DNA of 47,899 nt, taken from assembly GCA_903881085.1 (NCBI GenBank), contig CAIRSA010000478.1:1-47899 (forward strand), written 5' to 3'. The notes under the pieces are model-generated. The model did not search any database. It saw only the letters and a list, made by a program, of their open reading frames with translations, and was not told the DNA's origin. Positions 7,759-16,030 of this stretch are shown piece after piece. Each line of letters starts with the position of its first letter. Position 1 is the stretch's first letter. The position numbers were made by a program, and so were the translations under genes. This stretch comes from an uncultured Acidobacteriia bacterium (GTDB lineage Bacteria > Acidobacteriota > Terriglobia > Bryobacterales > Bryobacteraceae).

Positions 7759-9915
7759 CTACTTCAGATTGGCTTCGAAGAACTCCGCCATGCGCTGCAA
7801 CATGTACCTGCGCGGCGGGCCGGTGACTCCGTGCGATTTCTGTGGAAACAGCATCAGCTCGAAGCTCTTGTTGGCCTTCTGCAGTGCGTCGTTCATCTGC
7901 ATGGTGTTTTGGAAGAGTACGTTGTCATCTTCGAAATTGTGCACCAGCATCAGCTTGCCTTCCAGGTTTGCGGCGAAGTTGACGGGTGAACTCTTCTTGT
8001 AACCGTCGTTGTTGATTTGTGGCGTGCCCAGATAACGTTCGGTGTAGATCGTATCGTAGTTGGCCCAATCTACGACCGGCGCTCCGGCGATGCCTGCCTT
8101 GAAGCGGCGAGGCGCGTTCAGCATAGAGTACAACGTCATGAAGCCGCCATAGCTCCAACCATGGATACCGACGCGCGCTGGATCGACATAGCCTTGGGCA
8201 ATCAGGTAATCCAGTCCTTTCAACTGGTCCTCCAGTTCCTGCATGCCAAGGCGGCGGTAAAGTTTGGACTCCCAACGGTGGCCGCGCCCGGCTGACCCGC
8301 GGTTATCCAACTGCCAGATGACGAAGCCGCGAGCAGCGAGTGCCTGATTGAACGATGCCCCGCCCCACACATCGGTAATCGTCTGCGAATGCGGTCCGCC
8401 GTAGACCATCACGATGGCTGGATATTTCTTTGCGGGATCGAAGTTGGCTGGCTTGATGACGCGGCCGTAGAGAGTTGTTCCATCTTCCGCAGGCACCTTC
8501 ACGATCTCAGCTGGCAGAAGATCGAAGGCATCCTTGGCGCGTGCATCGGCGTCGCGAAAAACGCCGAGTTCCTTGCCGGAGGCGTCGCAAATAACGCGGC
8601 GCGGAGGCTGCGTGGAACTGGAGTAGGAGTCCTGATAGAAGGCCGCCGAGGGACTCATGCTCACCATGTGCGTCCCTTTTGCCGCCGTGAGTTTGCGCCG
8701 CTCGCCGCCATCGAAACTGACGCTGTACAACTGGCGCTCCAGTGGGCTGACCTCGGTAGAGAGGAAATAAGCGGTGCGGTTGGCCTCGTTGATACCAGCC
8801 AGGGACGTCACCTCCCATTCACCGCTGGTCAACTGTTTTTCCAGCTTTCCTTCCATCGAATATAAGTACAAGTGACGATATCCGGTCCGTTCGCTAGCCC
8901 ACAGGAATTTGTTCGAGGCGGGCAGGAAACGAAGGGCATCGTGAATGTTGACCCAATATGGGTCGGTCTCTTCGAGCAAGATGCGGGAATTTCCTGTTGC
9001 CGCGTGGATGAGGATTAGCCAGAGATGGTCTTGCACACGATTCAGCCGCTGCACGGCGAGACGCTCAGAATCGGGCAGCCACATGACGCGGGCGAGCAGC
9101 ATGTCGCGCGTTTCGCCTACGTCGAGCCAGTGCGTTTCCCCGCCCTCGGCATTCACTACGCCAAGACGCACGTCGGCATTGTTGGTGCCGGCTTTGGGAT
9201 AGCGCTCTGGCTCGGCCACGGCGCGTGCAGGAATCAGGTCCATCTGCGGCTGGATGTGCTCACGGCTTACGTCAAATTGCAGATAGGCAAGCTTTGAGGA
9301 ATCAGGCGACCACCAGTAGGCGCGGCCGAGGCCGAGCTCTTCCGGATACACCCAGTCAGGACGGCCGTTCCACAGCGTGGCCGAGCCGTCGCGGGTGAGT
9401 TTCACGGTTCGTTTGGTGGCGACCTCCATAGAATAGATATCATTGCCACGCACAAACGCTACGCGCTTGCCGTCGGGCGAAAGACGTGGGTCGCGTTCGG
9501 GTTCGCTGGTGGCCGTGAGCTGAGTCCATTTCTTGTTGGCGATGGAATAATGGAAGATGTCGCCGCTATCGATGACGAGCAGGGATTTCGAGTCGCCGGA
9601 CCACTGGATGCGATCCTCAGAAACTCCGCGATTGACGAATTCGAATTGTTCGCGGGCGGGCGGTTTAACCGACATCTTGTCGAGCGGTTCGAGCGATACC
9701 AGTTCGCTGCGAGCGCCGCTGGCCGCATCGTACAGCATCAGCTTTTTGTCTTCCGTATACGCAAAGCGTGAGCCGTCAGGGGCCCAAACCGGCGCGCCAG
9801 CGCGGTCACCGCGTCCTCCGCCACCCATGGGTGAGGCAGCCGCTTCAATCGTTACCGGTTTCTTCTGTGCGAAGGCACAGGGTAAAAGTGCAAGGGCGAA
9901 CAGAATGCGATGCAT
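7759..9915 (-). CDS. Secreted S9 prolyl oligopeptidase, dipeptidyl-peptidase IV type
   Basis: This 718-residue serine peptidase should release N-terminal dipeptides (often X-Pro) in the periplasm or outside the cell. Residues 1-16 are a signal peptide (LFALALLPCAFA). Residues ~35-460 are a DPPIV-type beta-propeller with repeated blades such as SPDGKRVAFVRGND and WSPDSSKLAYLQF. The C-terminal alpha/beta-hydrolase domain has the nucleophile in GWSYGG (Ser ~588), the acid in FEDDN (Asp ~663/664) and the His in KSHGV (~695). YWWSPDSS and EERYP-like blades are typical of the DPPIV branch rather than of acylaminoacyl peptidases. Length is normal. The upstream FecR-type gene on the same strand ends in a strong terminator, so this gene probably has its own promoter. 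Confidence 0.9.
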   Translation of the reverse strand: MHRILFALALLPCAFAQKKPVTIEAAASPMGGGGRGDRAGAPVWAPDGSRFAYTEDKKLMLYDAASGARSELVSLEPLDKMSVKPPAREQFEFVNRGVSEDRIQWSGDSKSLLVIDSGDIFHYSIANKKWTQLTATSEPERDPRLSPDGKRVAFVRGNDIYSMEVATKRTVKLTRDGSATLWNGRPDWVYPEELGLGRAYWWSPDSSKLAYLQFDVSREHIQPQMDLIPARAVAEPERYPKAGTNNADVRLGVVNAEGGETHWLDVGETRDMLLARVMWLPDSERLAVQRLNRVQDHLWLILIHAATGNSRILLEETDPYWVNIHDALRFLPASNKFLWASERTGYRHLYLYSMEGKLEKQLTSGEWEVTSLAGINEANRTAYFLSTEVSPLERQLYSVSFDGGERRKLTAAKGTHMVSMSPSAAFYQDSYSSSTQPPRRVICDASGKELGVFRDADARAKDAFDLLPAEIVKVPAEDGTTLYGRVIKPANFDPAKKYPAIVMVYGGPHSQTITDVWGGASFNQALAARGFVIWQLDNRGSAGRGHRWESKLYRRLGMQELEDQLKGLDYLIAQGYVDPARVGIHGWSYGGFMTLYSMLNAPRRFKAGIAGAPVVDWANYDTIYTERYLGTPQINNDGYKKSSPVNFAANLEGKLMLVHNFEDDNVLFQNTMQMNDALQKANKSFELMLFPQKSHGVTGPPRRYMLQRMAEFFEANLK

Positions 9916-9935
9916 AGCTAACCTTGATTGTAATG

Positions 9936-9968
9936 AAAAAAGGGGCGCGCCGTGGATAGGCGCGCCCC
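9936..9968 (-). terminator. Rho-independent terminator of the FecR-domain gene
   Basis: Read on the minus strand, a GGCGCGCCCC-type stem (9942-9951 with 9959-9968, 10 perfect GC-rich pairs, 7-nt loop) is followed at once by six T (A-run 9936-9941 on the plus strand). It lies 34 bp past the FecR-domain gene's stop. Confidence 0.9.
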
Positions 9969-10002
9969 CTTTAGGACTTATGAGTTGAGATCCGGCTTGC
10001 TG

Positions 10003-11136
10003 TTAGTGGCCGCGACCGCCGCCACCGTGGCTGGCGCCCATGCCACCGCCGCTGCTGGCGCCGCCGCCTGCGCTGAAACCAGGCCCTGAAGAGGAGACGC
10101 TTGACGAACCGCTCGAAACCCCGGCAGACCCGCCGCCGCCAGTGAAGCCAGACGTATCGGCACGAGTTCCGCCGGCTCCGTTGAACCCGCTGTTTGGATG
10201 GCTCGCCGAGAACCCAGGCGAAGTAGAGTTACCCGACGTAGGCCGAGTGCCACCGCCACCAACCGATGGGGGAGGATTGTAGCCGCTGTAATAGACCCGT
10301 TGCACCGTGTAGGGGCTGTAGTAGGAGTATCCGTAAGGATCCCGGTACATGCCGTTGCACGGAACATAGGTGAACATATTGAAGTAGGGGTTGAAATTCC
10401 AACGTCCATTGAAGCCGTTATAGCCGTTGTTGCCGCCGAAGCAGCCACCCATGCCGGAGTTCATGCCATAACCGTAGCCATAGCCAGAACCGAGCAGCGT
10501 GTTGGCGGAGCCGACATTCGCGACGGCTAGATATCCAGAGCGAGTCTTGGCCCAGCGGTCGAGTTCATCACCTGTGGTGGCATCGAATCTGGCGATTTCC
10601 AGCTGGCCGGAGAGGGTGGCAGACTTTGCGGCGCCGACAATCTTCGCTGAGCCAGCCATTTCGACCTGGGCTTCACCCTTGAACACCTTAAGATGACTTG
10701 TGCTGGCATCAATACGGTAGATGCCGCCCTTGCGCAGTTCGATGATCGCATCTTTGGCAACGAAGGTAAGGTTGTGATCCTTTTCCTTTTCGATGTCGCT
10801 CACCTGGATGATCACAGAGCCGGTGAGAACTTCCATGCGCGTGCTGACAAGTCGCGCGTCGAACATTTTGACCGAGGAGGATTCGGCCATTCGGAGGAAC
10901 GACCCTGGAGTGAGCAGGACTTCAGCGCGTCCTTCCGTGGTGCGAAGAACGGAGCCGTCTTTCATCTCCTCAAACTTGCCGATCTTGGTCTCAAGCAGGC
11001 GATCGTTGAGAAACACATCGCCTTCCAGATATTGGATGACGCCCGATTTCGCCGAAACGATGGGCTGGCGGGTGATAACACCCTGAGCTAAAGCGGCGGT
11101 TGCCGCTAGCGACGACACTAGGAGTAGCCGGATCAT
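10003..11136 (-). CDS. Exported FecR-domain protein with Gly/Ser/Tyr-rich tail
   Basis: This 377-residue exported protein has a signal peptide (MIRLLLVSSLAATAALAQ). A FecR-like beta-solenoid domain lies at ~25-185 (GDVFLNDRLLE, VLRTTEGRAEVLLTPGSFLRM, TFVAKDAIIELRKGGIYRI, KVFKGEAQVEM). The remaining ~180 residues are low complexity: Gly-Tyr-Asn-Phe rich near 210-290, then Ser/Gly rich to the end (GASHGGGGRGH). The FecR fold here probably has a structural or surface role rather than FecR signalling, since no sigma factor or TonB receptor is adjacent. ATG 11136 is chosen because GGAGGT lies five bases upstream and the signal peptide begins there. A strong terminator follows the gene. The 104-bp gap to the divergent esterase-like gene holds both promoters. 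Confidence 0.82.
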   Translation of the reverse strand: MIRLLLVSSLAATAALAQGVITRQPIVSAKSGVIQYLEGDVFLNDRLLETKIGKFEEMKDGSVLRTTEGRAEVLLTPGSFLRMAESSSVKMFDARLVSTRMEVLTGSVIIQVSDIEKEKDHNLTFVAKDAIIELRKGGIYRIDASTSHLKVFKGEAQVEMAGSAKIVGAAKSATLSGQLEIARFDATTGDELDRWAKTRSGYLAVANVGSANTLLGSGYGYGYGMNSGMGGCFGGNNGYNGFNGRWNFNPYFNMFTYVPCNGMYRDPYGYSYYSPYTVQRVYYSGYNPPPSVGGGGTRPTSGNSTSPGFSASHPNSGFNGAGGTRADTSGFTGGGGSAGVSSGSSSVSSSGPGFSAGGGASSGGGMGASHGGGGRGH

Positions 11137-11240
11137 ACAACACCTCCAATATAATAGTGTGCTCAAATGAAACGGTTGTCAAGGCCTTCGCATCTATTAA
11201 CAACTGGAAAGCGCAGCCGTGGAGCGATACAATCGGACTC

Positions 11241-12950
11241 ATGGTTTTTCTTCTCGCGTTTTTCCTGCAGGCGCCGCCTCCGCCGCCGCCTTCGTATGTG
11301 CCATCGGCTGCGGAAATGGCCGACCTTCGTTCCAAGGCCGAACCGCTCAAAGCGGCTACGAACCCTGACGTCACCGTCTACTACAAAGCGATCGAGTGGG
11401 TGTTGCGCTACCCCGAAGAGTTCTTCACCAAGGCATACATGGCCAATGCGCAGAATGTAATCAAGCACGGGCTGGACCGCATGAAGAACGGCGTACCGGC
11501 GAAGGGCCGCTTCTCGCGCGGCTACATTTCACGAGTGGATGGCAGCGTGCAGCCTTACGCGATGCTGGTGCCTGATTCCTACGATCCGAAGAAACCCACG
11601 CGTCTCGACGTGGTGCTGCACGGGCGCGGCGCAACGCTGACCGAGGTGAGTTTTCTCGCCTCGCACGATTCGGAGAAGGCCGTGCCTGCCGACCAGGACG
11701 GCCTGGTCATGGAAGTCTTCGGCCGCACCAACAATGCCTACCGCTACGCAGGCGAGACCGATGTGTTCGAAGCGCTGGAGGCCGCGCGCAAGAACTATAA
11801 TGTTGACCCGGACCGCATCGTGCTGCGCGGATTTTCCATGGGCGGCGCAGGTGCGTGGGGCGTTGGCTTGCACTATCCCAGCCAATGGGCGGCGATTGAA
11901 GCGGGTGCGGGTTTCACCGAAACTATTAAGTACGCGAAGTTGAAAGAGATCTCCGATGTACAGCGGCAACTGTTGCACGTTTACGACGCTGTGGATTATT
12001 CGCTGAACGCGTGGGATGTGCCGACCGTTGGTTATGGCGGCGAGATCGATCCACAGTTGGCGGCATCAACCAACATGAAAGAAGCGCTGGCGGGCCTGCC
12101 CGGGTTCCGCACTCTGTTCCTCATCGGGCCACAGACGGCACATAAGTTTCATCCCGATAGCAAGAAGGAATCGGATGCGTTCATTAATCGCAACCTGCCG
12201 CGCAAGGCGCCCGAACGCGTGCGCTTCGTGACCTACACGCCGCGCTACGGAGAGGTTTTTGGGATCCATATCGATGCGCTGGAGAAGATGTATTCGAAAG
12301 CGGAACTCGATGCGAAGGGCTCTGAGATCAAGACCTCGAACGTGGCACGTTTGACGCTCGACAAAGCGCGGTCGGTCACGATCGATGGCCAAACGCTGAC
12401 TGGCGCGAAATTCGAAAAAGCCAACGGCAAGTGGGAGGCGCGGTTTTCGAACGCATTGTGGAAGCGCCACGGACTTTCAGGACCGATCGACGACGCCTTC
12501 ATGGAAAGCTTCCTCTGCGTGGGCGACACGGGCCAGTTCGGCAAGGATTTCGCCAAGTGGATGCGCGGCGATGTGCGAACGAAGAAGGCCGGCGACGTGA
12601 CCAAAGAAGATATGACGACAAGCAACCTGGTGCTATTCGGCGAACCGTCGACCAATCCGCTGATTGCCAAGATCGCATCAAAGCTGCCCATCACCTGGAA
12701 GAACGGCGAGATCGTGGCCGGGGCGAAGAAGTTCAGCGCCGCCGATCATACGTTGGTAATGATCTATCCGAACCCGCTGAACCCCAATAAATACGTGGTG
12801 CTAAACAGCGGCCACACCTTCGGCGAGAAAGATTTCAAGGGCACCAATGCCCTGCTCTACCCGCGCTGGGGTGACTACGCGGTGATCGAGAAAAAGACCG
12901 GCGCGGTGAAGATGTCAGGCCTGTTTGACGAACACTGGCGCCTGCAATAA
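11241..12950 (+). CDS. Exported alpha/beta-hydrolase (esterase/peptidase-like)
   Basis: This 569-residue exported protein starts with a short hydrophobic leader (MVFLLAFFLQA) and a run of six prolines. Residues ~105-350 form an alpha/beta-hydrolase: a strand-turn segment LDVVLHGRG, the nucleophile elbow GFSMGG (Ser199), and AHKFHPDS as the probable catalytic-His region. The family is near poly(3-hydroxyalkanoate) depolymerase/feruloyl-esterase or S9 peptidases. The last ~200 residues form a second beta-rich domain of unknown function (VARLTLDKARSVTIDGQTL, YVVLNSGHTFGEKDF). ATG 11241 is chosen because the leader starts there; an in-frame opening extends further upstream but overlaps the divergent gene. 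It converges on the paralogous secreted gene, with 3 bp between stops. Substrate unknown. Confidence 0.78.
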   Translation: MVFLLAFFLQAPPPPPPSYVPSAAEMADLRSKAEPLKAATNPDVTVYYKAIEWVLRYPEEFFTKAYMANAQNVIKHGLDRMKNGVPAKGRFSRGYISRVDGSVQPYAMLVPDSYDPKKPTRLDVVLHGRGATLTEVSFLASHDSEKAVPADQDGLVMEVFGRTNNAYRYAGETDVFEALEAARKNYNVDPDRIVLRGFSMGGAGAWGVGLHYPSQWAAIEAGAGFTETIKYAKLKEISDVQRQLLHVYDAVDYSLNAWDVPTVGYGGEIDPQLAASTNMKEALAGLPGFRTLFLIGPQTAHKFHPDSKKESDAFINRNLPRKAPERVRFVTYTPRYGEVFGIHIDALEKMYSKAELDAKGSEIKTSNVARLTLDKARSVTIDGQTLTGAKFEKANGKWEARFSNALWKRHGLSGPIDDAFMESFLCVGDTGQFGKDFAKWMRGDVRTKKAGDVTKEDMTTSNLVLFGEPSTNPLIAKIASKLPITWKNGEIVAGAKKFSAADHTLVMIYPNPLNPNKYVVLNSGHTFGEKDFKGTNALLYPRWGDYAVIEKKTGAVKMSGLFDEHWRLQ

Positions 12951-12953
12951 CGG

Positions 12954-14144
12954 CTACTTCAATTGGATGGGCAGGATGGCGATGCGTCCATCCGGCGTTT
13001 GCGCCTGGAGCTTGTAATTTCCAGGTGGGAACGGCTGGTTCGGTGCGATATAAAGCTGCACTTGATTGGCCGCGGACGCATCTTTCAATGTGGCGTGGTA
13101 GAGCGTTAGATTCGATGGGCTGAGCAGAAAAAGGTCGATCGGTGGCGCAGCCTGTTCCATGCGCACCTGAGCGCGGAAGCATGGTTTGTAAGTTCCGGGG
13201 GGATCCGCTCCGGGCACAAGACCACAAGCGACGAAGTAACAGGGGACTGCGCAATTTGGAGCGGTGCGGTTTGTAACATCAAATGTAGTCGCCTCGGCCG
13301 ATAGCTGAATGGAAGCCGACGGTGGGCCAAAGACGATGCTGCCACCAATTCTGGCGGAGACTAAGGTCAGCCCCTGCGTGAAGCCTCCGCTCGATCCCGT
13401 TAACATATTGTGGTTGTTCATTAGAAAACCGATGCCGCGAGCGAACGTGCCCGTCTCCAGGTCGAGTGAGCTGTAGATACTGTATGAGAGCGCACCAGGG
13501 AACACCCCGGCGGGCGTGATCGCCGTGAAGTCGCGCGATGTAATGGGGATCAATACGTTCGGATCAGGACTCGGCGATGGGTCCAGGTATAACTGTTCGC
13601 CCTTCGTCGTTAGGGTATAGATGCGCCCGCCGTCTCCCATGCGATAGCGAGTCTCGGTGATCGGGTCCGAACCGCTGAACGATTCCGCCATCACGTACCA
13701 AACCACATCTCCGATAACTTCCGCGCGCGTGATGCGCCGCGTTAAGTAGGTGGATGAGGAGATGCGCGAATTATAAACGTAAATCCACTCGTTGCCCACT
13801 TGCAGCGGGAAGTAAGAAGCCGTGGGTGGAAAGTCGGCCACAATTGCGTTGCATTTTACTTGTGCTGAGGTGCGGGCCAGTTCCTTTCCTGCCGCGTCCA
13901 CAAGGATAAACACCATTCCGTCGGTAACCCAGTCGCCTGTTGCGGCAGTGCCTCGGGCGGGCGAGGCGCCGGTGAGGGCCGAGTTTCCGACCCTCACCGT
14001 GACCGGCGAAGTAGTAGCTCTCCATGCCACGACAGCGTTGCCGAGTCCATTGGGCGTGCAACTGGTGATCACCGCAGGCTGGAGCACGATGCTGTTCTGA
14101 GCGCAAGCGCAGGCTGCGGTGATCAACACAAGGGCAAGTCGCAT
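12954..14144 (-). CDS. Secreted Cys-containing protein, tandem paralog B
   Basis: This 396-residue protein has a signal peptide (MRLALVLITAACACAQ) and clearly resembles the upstream neighbour over its whole length. Shared landmarks are SIVLQPAVIT, a beta-sandwich with TSPVTVRVG, VTDGMVF, an FPLQVGNEWIY motif near residue 115, LDPSPSPD, four or more matching cysteines, and the end FPPGNYKLQAQTPDGR. I do not recognise a named family. FPLQVGNEWIY-type segments occur in many exported bacterial proteins of unknown role. The cysteine cluster (NCAVPCYFVACG, KPCFRAQV) suggests disulphides. It is the last gene of the operon with the aldolase-like and oxidoreductase genes. The two copies imply duplication within the operon. 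Confidence 0.75.
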   Translation of the reverse strand: MRLALVLITAACACAQNSIVLQPAVITSCTPNGLGNAVVAWRATTSPVTVRVGNSALTGASPARGTAATGDWVTDGMVFILVDAAGKELARTSAQVKCNAIVADFPPTASYFPLQVGNEWIYVYNSRISSSTYLTRRITRAEVIGDVVWYVMAESFSGSDPITETRYRMGDGGRIYTLTTKGEQLYLDPSPSPDPNVLIPITSRDFTAITPAGVFPGALSYSIYSSLDLETGTFARGIGFLMNNHNMLTGSSGGFTQGLTLVSARIGGSIVFGPPSASIQLSAEATTFDVTNRTAPNCAVPCYFVACGLVPGADPPGTYKPCFRAQVRMEQAAPPIDLFLLSPSNLTLYHATLKDASAANQVQLYIAPNQPFPPGNYKLQAQTPDGRIAILPIQLK

Positions 14145-14181
14145 ACCTTCATTCGACCACTATCTTAAAAATCGCGCATGG

Positions 14182-15354
14182 TTATTTTATCTGGATCGGA
14201 ATTACTGACTGGCGGCCATCTGGCGTTTGTGCCAGTAGCTTGTAGTTGCCCGGGGCAAATGGCAAAGTGGCGTTGTCGTAGAGTTGGACATTATGCGCAA
14301 CGGATGTGCCACTCAACTTGGCGTGATAGAGACTGGCGTTCGATGCGTCCAATAAGTCTAGGTCAACGGATGAGTTCGCGTCCGCAGTTTGGCTGGAGCG
14401 CACCGTGGCACGGAAGCATGGCTGGTATCCACAATTGACGTAGCAGATGGCCGGCTGACAGTCAGGAGCTTTTCGATTCGAGACATCGAAGGCGGAGGCT
14501 TCCGCAGTGAGTTCCAACGAGACGGATGGGGCCGCATATATCAGATTTCCGTCAATACGTGCTTGAACTAAATGAACGCCGCCGTATATGAATACGCCAC
14601 TAAGGGATGTTCCCCAGTCGTATATCATCCCAATACCGCGAGCAAGGAACCCCTCATCGTAATAACTCACACTTCGATCGGATAACATCAATAGATTTGT
14701 GAACGTTCCGGCTGGGACATCAAGTGTGCCCTCTCTGTAACGTGTATACAGGCGTGCGTTGGAATTGGGATTCGGCGAAGGATCCAACCACAGAATCTCG
14801 CCATTTGAACCAAGAAGGTAGATGCGGCCTAGCTCATCGGACCGGTAGCGAGTTTCCGTAACCGCGTCTGATCCAATGACCGATTCCTGCATCACAAACC
14901 AGACCTTCTCGCCGATTAGTTCCGCGCGCTGGATGCGGCGGGTGATGAAAGTGGTCCCCGAAGTTGGTTTCCATTGTTCGTATATCCATTCATTTCCCAC
15001 TTGCAGCGGGAAAAACGGAGCTTGGGACAAGGCAACGGGCAGCACCTCCACCGCAGAACCACACTTAACAATGGCAGTGGCGCGGGCAAGCTCACTTCCT
15101 GACGAATCGGATAACACAAACACCATTCCGTCCGTCACCGTGTCACCCGTACCAACGCTGCCTTCCGCTGGCGACGCATTGGCCAACGCGGTCTCGCCAA
15201 CACGAACAGAGACGGGCGAGGTGGACGCCTTCCAAACGGCCACCGCACTGCCCATGCCATCTGGCGAACACTTGGTGATCACCGCAGGCTGCAACACGAT
15301 ACTGCTTTGAGCGCAGGCGCAGACGGTAGCGATCAATCCAAGTGCGAATCTCAT
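14182..15354 (-). CDS. Secreted Cys-containing protein, tandem paralog A
   Basis: This 390-residue protein has a signal peptide (MRFALGLIATVCACAQ) and the same architecture as the next gene: an N-terminal sandwich (VITKCSPDGMGSAVAVWKAS), FFPLQVGNEWIY, a middle domain with ITRRIQRAELIGEKVWFVMQ, and a C-terminal sandwich ending LPFAPGNYKLLAQTPDGR. Cysteines align with the paralog (DCQPAICYVNCGYQPCFRA). The start is ATG 15354, 4 bp after the aldolase-like gene's stop; an AGAGG lies too close for a usual ribosome site, so translation is probably coupled. An in-frame TTG at 15366 is less likely because the paralog has no counterpart to it. Function unknown; the export signal and disulphides point to a cell-surface or periplasmic binding role. 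Confidence 0.76.
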   Translation of the reverse strand: MRFALGLIATVCACAQSSIVLQPAVITKCSPDGMGSAVAVWKASTSPVSVRVGETALANASPAEGSVGTGDTVTDGMVFVLSDSSGSELARATAIVKCGSAVEVLPVALSQAPFFPLQVGNEWIYEQWKPTSGTTFITRRIQRAELIGEKVWFVMQESVIGSDAVTETRYRSDELGRIYLLGSNGEILWLDPSPNPNSNARLYTRYREGTLDVPAGTFTNLLMLSDRSVSYYDEGFLARGIGMIYDWGTSLSGVFIYGGVHLVQARIDGNLIYAAPSVSLELTAEASAFDVSNRKAPDCQPAICYVNCGYQPCFRATVRSSQTADANSSVDLDLLDASNASLYHAKLSGTSVAHNVQLYDNATLPFAPGNYKLLAQTPDGRQSVIPIQIK

Positions 15355-15358
15355 ACCT

Positions 15359-16018
15359 CTATTCAACCATTTTTCCGCGCAGCCCCTCCAGCGTGAAGTC
15401 AGCCCCCTTCACATAGTCCATCAGTTTCTTCTCGCGCGTCCGAACTTTGTCCACCATCTCAGCCACGCGCGGGGCATCGGACGGGGACAGTTGCACCAAG
15501 CCGTTTTCATCGCCGTGCAGAATGTCGCCCGGCTGAATCACCATGCCCGCCACCTGCACTGGCACGCCCACGCGCACGATACGGAAGTAGGCGTGGCTGG
15601 CCACGCGTCCCCGCGAGAAATATTGGAAGCCCATCGCGCGGACCTCCGGAATGTCGCGCACACCACAGTCGCTCACCAGGCCGATGGCGCCGAGTCGCGT
15701 GAAGATGGTGGCCATCACTTCGCCGCAATGCGCCGCGTAATCACCATGGCCGCCGACTTCTTGAAACGCAATCACACCGGGCTTGGGCGAGGCATCGAGC
15801 GCTTGATAAAGGTCGATGAACTTGTTCATGTCGGCCGGCTCCAGGCGCGTGACCGTCTCCACGTGCGCGGTGACGGCATAGCCCACCATGCGTCCGAATT
15901 CGGGAAACTGGCACTTGATCTGTAGCGGGGTGAAGCCTTCACTGCGCGGACGGATATTCAGAAGCTCGATGGCGTTGGAAAGGGTCGGGGTATCGACTGT
16001 CTTTAGGTAATCAATCAT
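15359..16018 (-). CDS. RraA-family aldolase-like protein (first copy)
   Basis: This 219-residue protein belongs to the RraA / 4-hydroxy-4-methyl-2-oxoglutarate aldolase fold. HCGEVMATIFTRLGAIGLVSDCG leads into VRDIPEV, with the Arg-Asp pair (121-122) that binds substrate and metal in the aldolases. PGDILHGDENGLVQL is the conserved C-terminal strand. Retention of the Arg-Asp pair argues for an enzyme (pyruvate-aldol or decarboxylase) rather than an RNase E inhibitor. It lies 12 bp after a Gfo/Idh/MocA gene and 4 bp before the paralogous secreted gene, so it is operonic. Paired with a sugar-type oxidoreductase it may act on an oxidised sugar-derived keto acid; that is inference. Older annotations call such proteins MenG in error. 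Confidence 0.83.
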   Translation of the reverse strand: MIDYLKTVDTPTLSNAIELLNIRPRSEGFTPLQIKCQFPEFGRMVGYAVTAHVETVTRLEPADMNKFIDLYQALDASPKPGVIAFQEVGGHGDYAAHCGEVMATIFTRLGAIGLVSDCGVRDIPEVRAMGFQYFSRGRVASHAYFRIVRVGVPVQVAGMVIQPGDILHGDENGLVQLSPSDAPRVAEMVDKVRTREKKLMDYVKGADFTLEGLRGKMVE

Positions 16019-16030
16019 GGCGCTACGATT

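Noticed and set aside
15359..16018. Calling the RraA-family gene menG or an RNase E inhibitor
   Set aside because: The menG name is a known mis-annotation of this fold, and the Arg-Asp pair favours an enzyme; no evidence ties it to RNase E.
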